Below are positions 1 to 6,060 of a DNA stretch of 10,347 nt, piece after piece. Both the position numbers and the translations under genes were made by a program. Numbering within the stretch: position 1 is the first letter of the stretch; the number at the start of each line of letters is the position of its first letter. The notes beneath the pieces are model-generated. The model saw only the letters and a program-made list of their open reading frames with translations, did no database searches and was not told the origin of the DNA. The DNA is from Novosphingobium sp. UBA6722 (GTDB lineage Bacteria > Pseudomonadota > Alphaproteobacteria > Sphingomonadales > Sphingomonadaceae), in contig DKII01000123.1 of the NCBI GenBank assembly GCA_002454125.1, positions 338-10,684 of the forward strand. The letters run 5' to 3'.

Positions 1-1
1 C

Positions 2-250
2 AGCCGCGACAAGCCCGGTCTGGCCGGGGACTTCCGCCGGTTCAGCCGCAACGATCCGGAATTGTTCAAGGGCCGCAAGGGTTTCACCAGTGCCTGGGGC
101 CAGGCAACGCGCCTGCTGACCGGCCCGTTCCCGACCGAAAAGGCCGCCGCGACGCTGCTGGCCCAGCTCAAGAAGGCCGGGATTTCCGTTGCCTTCGTCT
201 GGACCAGCCCGGCCGGCCAGGTGGTCGATCCGTTGCCCGGCGCGAAGTGA
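2..250 (+). CDS. SPOR-domain protein, C-terminal fragment (5' end outside window)
   Basis: The open frame enters from the left edge and ends at TGA 248-250, giving 82 visible residues. The visible part matches the end of a SPOR domain, a roughly 70-residue fold that binds glycan strands of septal peptidoglycan lacking stem peptides. The marks are an aromatic/Gly start (SAWGQATRLL), the GPF turn (TGPFPTEKAA), an Ala/Leu-rich helix with the LKKAGIS segment, and a final beta strand (VAFVWTS). The residues before it (DFRRFSRNDPELFKG) look like a linker or the end of another domain. In sphingomonads such C-terminal SPOR domains are found on peptidoglycan hydrolases, carboxypeptidases and TPR proteins, so the catalytic part, if any, is off-window and cannot be named. 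The protein should be periplasmic or envelope-anchored. The domain call is fairly secure; the full identity is unknown. Confidence 0.72.
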   Translation, partial: SRDKPGLAGDFRRFSRNDPELFKGRKGFTSAWGQATRLLTGPFPTEKAAATLLAQLKKAGISVAFVWTSPAGQVVDPLPGAK

Positions 251-266
251 CGCCACGGCGTCTTTT
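249..266 (+). terminator. Weak intrinsic terminator candidate after the SPOR gene
   Basis: The 6-nt arms GACGCC (249-254) and GGCGTC (257-262) are exact reverse complements separated by 2 nt. In RNA this folds as a 5-bp stem with a 4-nt loop, followed directly by TTTT (263-266). It overlaps the TGA stop codon. The stem is short, so it may be only partly effective or fortuitous. Confidence 0.35.
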
Positions 267-288
267 CCACACCTTGTAAACAGGGTTG

Positions 289-294
289 TATAGT
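289..294 (+). promoter_or_regulatory. Possible -10 element for the ybjN-proC unit
   Basis: TATAGT lies in a locally AT-rich patch (272-298) of an otherwise GC-rich 106-nt gap, 62 nt before the YbjN-family start codon. No good -35 box sits 16-18 nt upstream (the best is TTTCCA at 264-269, spacing 19). The call rests on the -10 match and local base composition only. Confidence 0.3.
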
Positions 295-356
295 TTTGCG
301 CAGGCGCGACGGGCCTCCCCATTGTCGCCGGACCCGTCGCAACGCATCCAGCGCCC

Positions 357-863
357 ATGATGCAGGGCAACCGCGATTATCAGCGCGACGAGGATGCGGC
401 TCCGGTCGACATGCTGGCGTCGCTTTTCGAGGCGCGCGGCTGGCCCTGCGAATTCGTCGGCGAGGACGAGATCTCGGGAGAGATCAAGGGTAGCTGGGCC
501 AGTTACACCGTGCGTGGCATCTGGCGGCGCGAGGACCACGTCCTCCAGCTGCTGTGCCTGCCCGACATTCGCGTGCCGGACGACAAGCGCAGCGGGGTTT
601 ACGAGTTGCTGGCGCTGGTCAACGAACAGCTCTGGGTCGGCCATTTTGATATCTGGTCGAACGGCAACGTCCTGCTGTACCGGCACGGCCTGCTGCTGGG
701 TGATGAGGGGCTGCTCAGCCTCGCTCAGGCCCAGGTCGCGGTCGAAGCCGCGATCGAGGAGTGTGACCGGTTCTATCCGGCCTTCCAGTTCATCCTGTGG
801 GGCGACAAGACCCCCGAGGAAGCGCTCGCCGCCTCACTGGTCGACGCGGCCGGGGAAGCGTAG
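357..863 (+). CDS. YbjN domain-containing protein
   Basis: A 168-residue soluble protein with no signal peptide or membrane helix. It resembles the YbjN family (Pfam YbjN, a fold related to type III secretion chaperones). The layout fits: an N-terminal helix (VDMLASLFEARGW), alternating short beta strands (FVGEDEISGEIKG, SYTVRGIW, VLQLLCLPDI), the helical segment VYELLALVNEQLWVGHFDI, and a C-terminal helix through QVAVEAAIEECDRFYPAFQ. E. coli YbjN has been linked to motility and stress responses, but the molecular role in alphaproteobacteria is not established. Two ATGs are adjacent (357 and 360) with no clear Shine-Dalgarno, so the exact start is uncertain by one codon. It ends 9 nt before proC and is probably co-transcribed with it, an arrangement familiar in sphingomonads. 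Confidence 0.82.
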   Translation: MMQGNRDYQRDEDAAPVDMLASLFEARGWPCEFVGEDEISGEIKGSWASYTVRGIWRREDHVLQLLCLPDIRVPDDKRSGVYELLALVNEQLWVGHFDIWSNGNVLLYRHGLLLGDEGLLSLAQAQVAVEAAIEECDRFYPAFQFILWGDKTPEEALAASLVDAAGEA

Positions 864-865
864 GG
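862..865 (+). promoter_or_regulatory. Ribosome binding site that fixes the proC start
   Basis: AGGG overlaps the upstream TAG stop codon and lies 7 nt before ATG 873. The in-frame TTG at 867 would be only 1 nt from this motif, so ATG 873 is the better start. Confidence 0.55.
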
Positions 866-872
866 CTTGCCG

Positions 873-1685
873 ATGGGCAAGCTCGATTCGATCCTGATCG
901 TCGGATGCGGCAATATGGGCGGGGCCATGCTGCGCGGCTGGCTGGCAGCCGGCGCCGATCCGGCGCGGTTCACGATCGTCGATCCGTACCTCGCTGAAGC
1001 CCCGGAAGGCGTGGCGCTGCTGCGCGAACTGCCCGAGGCAAGCTACGATGCCGTCTTGCTTGGCGTGAAGCCACAGGGCTTTGCCGAAGTCGCGGCAGCA
1101 CTTGCACCGCGCCTTGGCCAATCCACGTTCGTGCTGTCGATTCTCGCCGGAATCGAGCTTCACAGTCTCGCGGCCGCCTTGCCGCAGGCTCGGGGCTGGG
1201 TGCGGATCATGCCCAACCTGGCGGCCGCGCTGGGCAAGTCGCCGATGGCGCTGACCGAGCGCGGGCTGGATCATGCGGCGCGCGATCAGGTCAGCGCGCT
1301 GCTGGATCCGCTCGGTCTGCCAGAATGGATCGACGAAGCCCAGTTCGATCTGGCGACCGCGCTGGTCGGATCCGGCCCGGCCTTCGTCTATCGCTTCATC
1401 GATGCCCTGGCCGCCGGCGGGGCGGGGCTGGGCTTTACGCCCGAGCAGGCCGAGCGGCTCGCGCTCGCCACGGTTGAGGGCGCGGCGCAGCTGGCCCGGC
1501 AATCTCCGCATTCACCGGCTGACCTCGCGCGAATGGTTGCCAGTCCCGGCGGCACGACCGAGGCCGGGTTGAAAGTCCTCGATGCCGATCAAGCGCTTGA
1601 AAAGCTTGTCTTGGCCACCTTGCGCGCCGCGCGGGACCGGGGGGCGGAGCTGGCGGCCCTCGCGGCAGCACCGAAAGAGAGTTAA
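873..1685 (+). CDS. proC: Pyrroline-5-carboxylate reductase
   Basis: Catalyses the NAD(P)H-dependent reduction of 1-pyrroline-5-carboxylate to L-proline, the last step of proline synthesis, in the cytoplasm. With the ATG start the product is 270 residues, normal for ProC. It opens with a Rossmann beta strand and glycine loop (ILIVGCGNMGGAML, residues 7-20). It has the VKPQ turn (65-68) that borders the cofactor site and the RIMPN segment (111-115). It ends with the family signature in the helical dimerisation domain (GSGPAFVY, 166-173, and SPGGTTEAGL, 224-233). All key motifs are intact. It follows the YbjN gene by 9 nt and likely shares its transcript. The start is chosen over an in-frame TTG 6 nt upstream because of the AGGG ribosome site spacing. 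The pathway partner proB lies about 3.2 kb downstream in a different unit, and proA is not in the window. Confidence 0.95.
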   Translation: MGKLDSILIVGCGNMGGAMLRGWLAAGADPARFTIVDPYLAEAPEGVALLRELPEASYDAVLLGVKPQGFAEVAAALAPRLGQSTFVLSILAGIELHSLAAALPQARGWVRIMPNLAAALGKSPMALTERGLDHAARDQVSALLDPLGLPEWIDEAQFDLATALVGSGPAFVYRFIDALAAGGAGLGFTPEQAERLALATVEGAAQLARQSPHSPADLARMVASPGGTTEAGLKVLDADQALEKLVLATLRAARDRGAELAALAAAPKES

Positions 1686-1711
1686 TCAGGACCAGATCAT
1701 TCCGATTTCAC

Positions 1712-1740
1712 TTGAAAGCGGACCCGATCTTACCGATATT
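1712..1740 (+). promoter_or_regulatory. Sigma70-type promoter candidate for the Bax inhibitor-1 family gene
   Basis: TTGAAA (1712-1717; 5 of 6 to consensus) and GATATT (1735-1740; 4 of 6) are separated by 17 nt. They lie in the 106-nt gap after proC, ending 51 nt before the start codon at 1792. A purine-rich ribosome site GGAG (1777-1780) precedes that ATG by 11 nt. This suggests the membrane protein gene is transcribed independently of proC. Confidence 0.45.
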
Positions 1741-1791
1741 CCGTGCATCGGGCGGCTATCGTGCGGCCCGCAACACGGAGATTGAGTCATC

Positions 1792-2538
1792 ATGGCTAAC
1801 TGGAACGATCCCCAGCCCACCAAGACGGGCTTCGGTGCGTCCCCCAGCCTCAATGGCGAAGTGCTTGGCACGGGCGTGACCTTTGACGCGGGTCTGCGCA
1901 AGCACATGCTCGCCATTTACAACTACATGGCCTCCGGCGTGCTCCTCTCGGGCATCGTCGCGCTGCTGTTTGCCAACTCGGGCCTCGCGGCCCAGGTCAT
2001 GGCCACGCCGCTGCGCTGGCTGATCATTCTGGCTCCGCTGGGCTTCGTCTTCGCGATGAGCCTGGGCGCGAACCGCATGTCGACTGCGACGCTCCAGCTG
2101 CTGTTCTGGGGCTTCTGCACCGTCATGGGCCTGTCGATGTCGACGATCTTCCTCGTCTACACGTCGAGCTCGATCGCCAGCACCTTCTTCGCCACGGCCG
2201 GCGCCTTCGCGGGCCTCAGCCTGTTCGGCTACACCACCAAGAAGAACCTGTCCGGCATGGGCTCGTTCATGGTGATGGGCCTGATCGGGATCCTGATCGC
2301 GATGGTCATCAATATCTTCATGCAGTCGACCGCGCTGCAGCTGGCGATCTCGATCCTCGGCGTGATCATCTTCGCGGGTCTGACCGCATGGGATACGCAG
2401 CGCCTGAAGCAGGAATACTATGTGTTGCAGGGCACCGAATTCGCCGGCAAGGCGGTCGTGCTGGGCGCGCTGACGCTCTACCTGGACTTCATCAACATGT
2501 TCCAGTTCCTGCTGAGCTTCCTGGGGAACCGCGAGTAA
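1792..2538 (+). CDS. Bax inhibitor-1/YccA family membrane protein
   Basis: A 248-residue inner-membrane protein of the TMBIM/BI-1 family. Seven hydrophobic helices can be placed at roughly 42-62, 75-95, 100-120, 128-148, 155-177, 183-200 and 222-245, after a hydrophilic N-terminus of about 40 residues. The family-specific acidic pair is present: D201 in AWDTQRLK and D232 in LYLDFIN. These correspond to the Asp pair that controls calcium leak in Bacillus subtilis YetJ. The closing FQFLLSFLGNRE is also typical. Known bacterial relatives are a pH-sensitive calcium leak channel (YetJ) and a partner of the FtsH/HflKC protease system (E. coli YccA); which applies here cannot be read from sequence. 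It stands as a single-gene unit with its own promoter candidate upstream and a strong terminator downstream. Family assignment is secure; function is inferred. Confidence 0.93.
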   Translation: MANWNDPQPTKTGFGASPSLNGEVLGTGVTFDAGLRKHMLAIYNYMASGVLLSGIVALLFANSGLAAQVMATPLRWLIILAPLGFVFAMSLGANRMSTATLQLLFWGFCTVMGLSMSTIFLVYTSSSIASTFFATAGAFAGLSLFGYTTKKNLSGMGSFMVMGLIGILIAMVINIFMQSTALQLAISILGVIIFAGLTAWDTQRLKQEYYVLQGTEFAGKAVVLGALTLYLDFINMFQFLLSFLGNRE

Positions 2539-2572
2539 CCCTTCGTAGTTTATCAAACTGGGCTCTGATCGT

Positions 2573-2609
2573 GCCCGGCGCGCTATTCGGCGCGCCGGGC
2601 ATTTTCTTT
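2573..2609 (+). terminator. Strong Rho-independent terminator after the Bax inhibitor-1 family gene
   Basis: Perfect 10-bp GC-rich arms, GCCCGGCGCG (2573-2582) and CGCGCCGGGC (2591-2600), enclose an 8-nt loop whose ends can add one more C-G pair. The stem is followed by ATTTTCTTT (2601-2609). It lies 35 nt past the stop codon and is the clearest terminator in the window. Confidence 0.88.
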
Positions 2610-2645
2610 GCGATTGCGAGGGGCTAAGGCGCGGCTTCAGCTTGG

Positions 2646-2657
2646 GGCAAGCTTGCC
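2646..2657 (+). repeat. 12-bp perfect palindrome upstream of the secreted-protein gene
   Basis: GGCAAGCTTGCC is its own reverse complement. It lies 43-54 nt before the start codon at 2700, in the 99 nt between the upstream terminator and this gene, where a promoter must lie. It could be an operator for a dimeric regulator. With no second copy in the window, chance cannot be excluded. Confidence 0.35.
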
Positions 2658-2699
2658 TTGTTATGGAATGCCCTTGGCGGGGTTGGAGAGGGTCGAAGC

Positions 2700-3446
2700 A
2701 TGGTACGCTACACGTTGAACACCGCATTGGGGGCTGCGGCGCTCTCGCTGTTGCTGATTGCCAGTGCGGCCGATGCGAAGAAGAAGAAGCCGGCCCTTCC
2801 GCCGCCACCGCCGCCAGCCCCGGCGCAGAAGTGGGTCTTCGTGCCCTACAAGCCGAGCCCGCCCAACAATGCCTCGCCCAATTTCGTGACGCCGGCGGTC
2901 GGTGCCGATGGCCTGCGGGTCAGCGTCAACCGCAACATTTCGCCCGCCCAGACCACCTGGAACCTGCGCTCGGGCTACAACGTCGCGGCGCTCAACTGCC
3001 TTGAGCCCAAGCACGCGCAGATCGTGGTCAATTACCGCGCTTTCCTGCGCACCCACGCCAAGGCGCTGCGCGCCGCCAACCTCAAGGTCGATAGCGAATG
3101 GCGCGGCAAATATGGCGCCGGTTTCGTCAAGAACCGCGAAAAGTACATGACCGAAGTCTACAACCGCTTCGCCATGCCGCCGACGCTCCCGGCCTTCTGC
3201 GATGCCGCCCTGGCGATGAGCAACGATGCCAAGGCCGTGAAGGTCGGCCAGCTTGATCGCTTTGCCGCGGTCAGCCTGCCCAACCTGGAGATCGTGTTCG
3301 ACGATTTCTACAAGCGCTACGATCAGTACAAGGCTGACCTGGCCGCCTGGGAGACCAAGTGGGCCGGCTATTCCCCCGGCACCAATATCCTGGTCCCGGT
3401 CACCAGCCCGCTGGCGATGGCCGAGACCCGCGCCACGGCGCAGTAA
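2700..3446 (+). CDS. Secreted hypothetical protein with Lys/Pro-rich mature N-terminus
   Basis: A 248-residue protein I do not recognise as a named family. Residues 1-26 form a Sec signal peptide: a basic start (MVRYT), a hydrophobic core (ALGAAALSLLLIASA) and an Ala-X-Ala cleavage site at ADA, 24-26. There is no lipobox cysteine, so it is a soluble periplasmic or exported protein. The mature part begins with a KKKK run, then six consecutive prolines (34-39), a likely extended tether. The rest (about 45-248) is mixed, with helical, charged stretches rich in Tyr, Trp and Lys, for example NREKYMTEVYNRF and FYKRYDQYKADLAAWETKW. It has only two cysteines, C100 and C167, which could form a disulfide. 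The start is set by GGAGAG at 2685-2690, 9 nt before ATG 2700. It is probably monocistronic, between a terminator and a tRNA gene. Confidence 0.7.
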   Translation: MVRYTLNTALGAAALSLLLIASAADAKKKKPALPPPPPPAPAQKWVFVPYKPSPPNNASPNFVTPAVGADGLRVSVNRNISPAQTTWNLRSGYNVAALNCLEPKHAQIVVNYRAFLRTHAKALRAANLKVDSEWRGKYGAGFVKNREKYMTEVYNRFAMPPTLPAFCDAALAMSNDAKAVKVGQLDRFAAVSLPNLEIVFDDFYKRYDQYKADLAAWETKWAGYSPGTNILVPVTSPLAMAETRATAQ

Positions 3447-3496
3447 CATTTGCGCTTCCAAGCCGGGGCGCCTTTCGCTAAGGGGGCGCCTCGCAT

Positions 3497-3514
3497 CAGG
3501 CGGCCTGCCGCCTG
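3497..3514. repeat. 8-bp inverted repeat just upstream of the tRNA gene
   Basis: CAGGCGGC (3497-3504) and GCCGCCTG (3507-3514) are exact reverse complements with a 2-nt spacer. It ends 13 nt before the tRNA and 68 nt after the secreted-protein gene. There is no U-tract, so it is not a standard terminator. It may stop or pause upstream transcription, or influence the tRNA promoter. A nearby direct repeat, GGGGCGCCT at 3466 and again at about 3484, adds to the GC-rich structure of this 81-nt gap. Confidence 0.4.
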
Positions 3515-3527
3515 CTCGCACTGGAAC

Positions 3528-3603
<76 letters not shown>

Positions 3604-3835
3604 GTGTTTTTGAGCTGTGATTTGCCCCATGCCGGGCTGCGAACGGCAGTGTTCTGCGCTTCCGGTGCTCACGACCAGCAGGTCGCTCCGCTCCGGTTCT
3701 CGAACCCCGCCATTCTCGCTCCGGCCTGAGCCAAATCCCAACCCAAAAACTTTCCTCCGTCCAACCTCCGTTCGTGTCGAGCGTAGTCGAGACACCACCC
3801 GCGACATTCGCGCCAAATCCCGTTAGAACCGTTCC
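3604..3835. other. Non-coding spacer between tRNA-Ala and obgE
   Basis: 232 nt with no credible gene. Short open frames on both strands have no family resemblance, ribosome site or conserved motif. It contains a small GGTTC/GAACC dyad (3695-3706), the motif TCGCTCCG twice (about 3684 and 3715), and the REP-like palindrome listed separately. The base composition of 3720-3765 is noticeably richer in A and C runs than the flanking genes. The obgE promoter should lie here, but I see no convincing -35/-10 pair. Confidence 0.6.
3770..3797. repeat. REP-like dispersed palindrome, sphingomonad type
   Basis: The core is GTGTCGAGCGTAGTCGAGACAC (3774-3795 in two halves: GTGTCGA at 3774-3780 and TCGAGACAC at 3787-3795). 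It folds as GTGT/ACAC plus CGA/TCG with a 2-nt AG bulge and a GCGTAG loop. From general knowledge, near-identical elements (TTCGTGTCGAGC...GTCGAGACAC) recur many times between genes in Sphingomonas and Erythrobacter genomes. Only one copy is in this window, so its repeat status here rests on that prior knowledge. Confidence 0.6.
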
Positions 3836-4891
3836 ATGCATTTTCTTGACCAGGCCAAGATCTACATCCGCTCCGGCCAGGGCGGCCCCGGGGCCGTGTC
3901 GTTCCGGCGGGAGAAGTATGTCGAATATGGCGGCCCTGATGGCGGCAATGGCGGCAAGGGCGGGGACATCATTTTTGAAGCGGTCGCGGGGCTGAATACC
4001 CTGATCGACTTCCGCTATGCCCAGCACTTCAAAGCCCCGCGCGGCGTGCATGGCTCGGGCAAGAACCGCAATGGCGCGGCCGGCAAGGATCTGGTGATCA
4101 AGGTTCCGGTCGGCACCCAGCTGATCTCCGATGATGACCGCGAAACCGTGCTGCTTGACCTGACCGAGGCTGGCCAGCGCGTGACCTTCCTAGAAGGCGG
4201 CATGGGCGGGCGCGGCAACGCCAGCTACAAGACCAGCACCAACCGCGCCCCGCGCCAGCACCAGCCGGGCGAGATGGGCGAGGAAATGTACGTCTGGTTG
4301 CGGCTGAAGCTGCTGGCCGATGCCGGGCTGGTCGGCTTGCCCAATGCCGGCAAGAGCACCTTCATCAACCAGATCACCAACACCAAGGCCAAGGTCGGCG
4401 ATTACGCCTTCACCACGCTGAAACCGCAGTTGGGCGTGGTACGCCACCGGAATCGCGAATTCGTGCTGGCCGACATTCCCGGCCTGATCGCCGGGGCGGC
4501 CGATGGCGCGGGCATTGGTGACCGGTTCCTGGGCCATATCGAGCGCTGCCGCGTGCTGATCCACCTGATCGACATCAATGGCACCGATCCGGCTGAGGCG
4601 CTGGAGATCATCGAAGAAGAACTCGAAGCCTATGGCAATGGGCTCGATGAAAAGCCGCGCCTGATCGCGCTCAACAAGGTCGACACCGTCGATGCCGAGC
4701 TGGTCAAGATGTTCATCAAGGAACTGAAGGCCGCGGGCGCGAAGAAGGTCTATCCGATCTCCGGCGCGACGGGCAAGGGCATGGACGCGCTGCTTGATGC
4801 CGTAATCGAATATCTGCCCGCCGCAACCGGCACCGAACGTCCGGCTGGCGAACAGGAAGAGGGCGACGACAAGCCCTGGTCGCCCGTCTAA
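3836..4891 (+). CDS. obgE: GTPase ObgE/CgtA, ribosome assembly and stress GTPase
   Basis: An essential GTP-binding protein that acts on the 50S ribosomal subunit during assembly and links to growth control and ppGpp. The product is 351 residues. The N-terminal Obg domain (1-159) is glycine-rich, with characteristic runs such as GGPDGGNGGKGGD (32-44) and GGMGGRGN (121-128). The G domain follows: G1 GLPNAGKS (167-174), switch I/G2 FTTL (192-195), G3 DIPG (213-216), G4 NKVD (280-283), G5 SGATGKG (309-315). The C-terminal OCT domain of Gram-positive Obg is absent, replaced by a short acidic tail (GEQEEGDD), as is normal in proteobacteria. The start matches the conserved MHFLDQAKIY opening, yet no clear Shine-Dalgarno precedes it, so translation may begin weakly. 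proB follows after 38 nt, probably on the same transcript. Confidence 0.96.
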   Translation: MHFLDQAKIYIRSGQGGPGAVSFRREKYVEYGGPDGGNGGKGGDIIFEAVAGLNTLIDFRYAQHFKAPRGVHGSGKNRNGAAGKDLVIKVPVGTQLISDDDRETVLLDLTEAGQRVTFLEGGMGGRGNASYKTSTNRAPRQHQPGEMGEEMYVWLRLKLLADAGLVGLPNAGKSTFINQITNTKAKVGDYAFTTLKPQLGVVRHRNREFVLADIPGLIAGAADGAGIGDRFLGHIERCRVLIHLIDINGTDPAEALEIIEEELEAYGNGLDEKPRLIALNKVDTVDAELVKMFIKELKAAGAKKVYPISGATGKGMDALLDAVIEYLPAATGTERPAGEQEEGDDKPWSPV

Positions 4892-4905
4892 CCGTTGCAT
4901 CCCGC

Positions 4906-4924
4906 GCCGATTAGCCTAATCGGC
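4906..4924 (+). promoter_or_regulatory. Near-perfect dyad covering the proB ribosome-binding region
   Basis: GCCGATTAG (4906-4914) and CTAATCGGC (4916-4924) are exact reverse complements around a single C. It ends 5 nt before the proB ATG, exactly where a Shine-Dalgarno should be, and no AGGAG-like motif is visible. As RNA it forms a 7-bp stem with a 5-nt loop that could hinder ribosome entry; as DNA it could be an operator for a dimeric repressor. There is no U-tract, so it is not an intrinsic terminator for obgE. Confidence 0.5.
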
Positions 4925-4929
4925 AAGCC

Positions 4930-6060
4930 ATGAAGATCACCCGCCTGTCCGATCTGGCCGATGCCGCGCTGTGCCGCCGCCTGGTGGTCAAGGTTGGCTC
5001 GTCGCTGCTGGTCGGCAAGGACGGGGTGCGCCGGGCCTGGCTGGAAGGCTTGGTGGCAGAGATCGCCGCCGCCCGCGCACGGGGGCAGGAAGTGATCGTC
5101 GTCTCCTCGGGCGCGATTGCGCTGGGTGCAGCCAAGCTCGGGCTCGACAAGGGCGGACGCGGTAGCCTGGCCGATGCCCAGGCCGCCGCCGCGGTCGGCC
5201 AGATCGCCCTTTCGGGCCTCTGGGCCGAACTGCTGAGCGCGCATGGCGTTACCGCCGCGCAATTGCTGCTGACGCTGGAAGACCTGGAAGACCGCCGCCG
5301 CTACCTCAACGCCACCGCCACGCTGACCCGGCTACTCGATGCCGGTGCCGTGCCCGTGATCAATGAGAATGACAGCGTTGCCACCCAGGAAATTCGCTTT
5401 GGCGATAACGACCGGTTGGCCGCGCGGGTGGCCCAGGCGGCGCAGGCCAATGCCGTGCTCCTGCTGTCCGATGTCGATGGACTGTTCGATCGTAACCCGG
5501 CCGAACCGGGCGCCACCTTGCTGGCCGAAGTGCGCGGGGTGACCGCCGAGGTCCACGCCATGGCGACCGGCGGGTCTTCATCGGGCATGGGCTCTGGCGG
5601 CATGACGTCGAAGCTTCAGGCTGCTGAGATCGCTGAGCGCGCCGGGATCGCCCTGGCGATTGCGAGCGGGCTCCACGATGCGCCGATCGCTCGCGCCACG
5701 GCCGAGGGGATCGGCACGCTGTTCCTGCCGCGCCGCAAGGATGCCGGGCGCAAGGCCTGGCTGGGCGGGCGACTGCGGCTGAAGGGCGCGCTGGTGATCG
5801 ATGCCGGGGCGGCGCGAGCGCTGGGCAAGGGCTCCAGCCTGCTGGCAGCGGGGGTGATCCGGGTTGAGGGTGAGTTCCAGCGCGGCGACGCCGTGGCGAT
5901 CCGCAGCGATGCCGGTGAGACGTTGGCCCACGGCCTGGCCGAATACGACGCGCTCGAATGCGCCCGGCTGATGGGCCACAATTCGGCCGAACACGCTGCC
6001 TTGCTGGGCTATGCCCCCCGCTCGGCAGTGGTCCACCGTGACCAGATGGTGGTGCTGTGA
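4930..6060 (+). CDS. proB: Glutamate 5-kinase
   Basis: Phosphorylates L-glutamate with ATP to gamma-glutamyl phosphate, the first committed and normally proline-inhibited step of proline synthesis. The product is 376 residues, the length of the two-domain form. The amino acid kinase domain (about 14-265) shows KVGSSLL (21-27), VVSSGAIALG (57-66), the substrate loop VINENDSV (143-150), FGDND (157-161), LLLSDVDGLF (177-186) and the glycine-rich GSGGMTSKL (221-229). A C-terminal PUA domain (about 278-366) carries the GSSLLAAGV and GEFQRGDAV motifs. All motifs look intact. The gene follows obgE by 38 nt and its stop overlaps the GTG start of the next gene. proA, the usual partner, is not adjacent, which is common in alphaproteobacteria. 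The unusual dyad before the start codon is listed separately. Confidence 0.95.
   Translation: MKITRLSDLADAALCRRLVVKVGSSLLVGKDGVRRAWLEGLVAEIAAARARGQEVIVVSSGAIALGAAKLGLDKGGRGSLADAQAAAAVGQIALSGLWAELLSAHGVTAAQLLLTLEDLEDRRRYLNATATLTRLLDAGAVPVINENDSVATQEIRFGDNDRLAARVAQAAQANAVLLLSDVDGLFDRNPAEPGATLLAEVRGVTAEVHAMATGGSSSGMGSGGMTSKLQAAEIAERAGIALAIASGLHDAPIARATAEGIGTLFLPRRKDAGRKAWLGGRLRLKGALVIDAGAARALGKGSSLLAAGVIRVEGEFQRGDAVAIRSDAGETLAHGLAEYDALECARLMGHNSAEHAALLGYAPRSAVVHRDQMVVL

Noticed and set aside
867..872. TTG start two codons upstream of the proC ATG
   Set aside because: It would lie only 1 nt from the AGGG ribosome site; ATG 873 has the proper 7-nt spacing.
2658..2699. TTG start giving a 14-residue longer secreted protein
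   Set aside because: It would put extra residues before a textbook signal peptide, and GGAGAG at 2685-2690 clearly serves ATG 2700.
1756..2808. Long 350-codon reverse-strand open frame opposite the Bax inhibitor-1 family gene
   Set aside because: It is antisense to a clear gene, has low-complexity Arg/Glu/His-rich composition typical of GC-rich shadows, and crosses a strong terminator.
3617..3826. Small forward open frame through the post-tRNA spacer
   Set aside because: It only translates the spacer and the REP-like palindrome (SVRVERSRDT). It has no ribosome site or family likeness.
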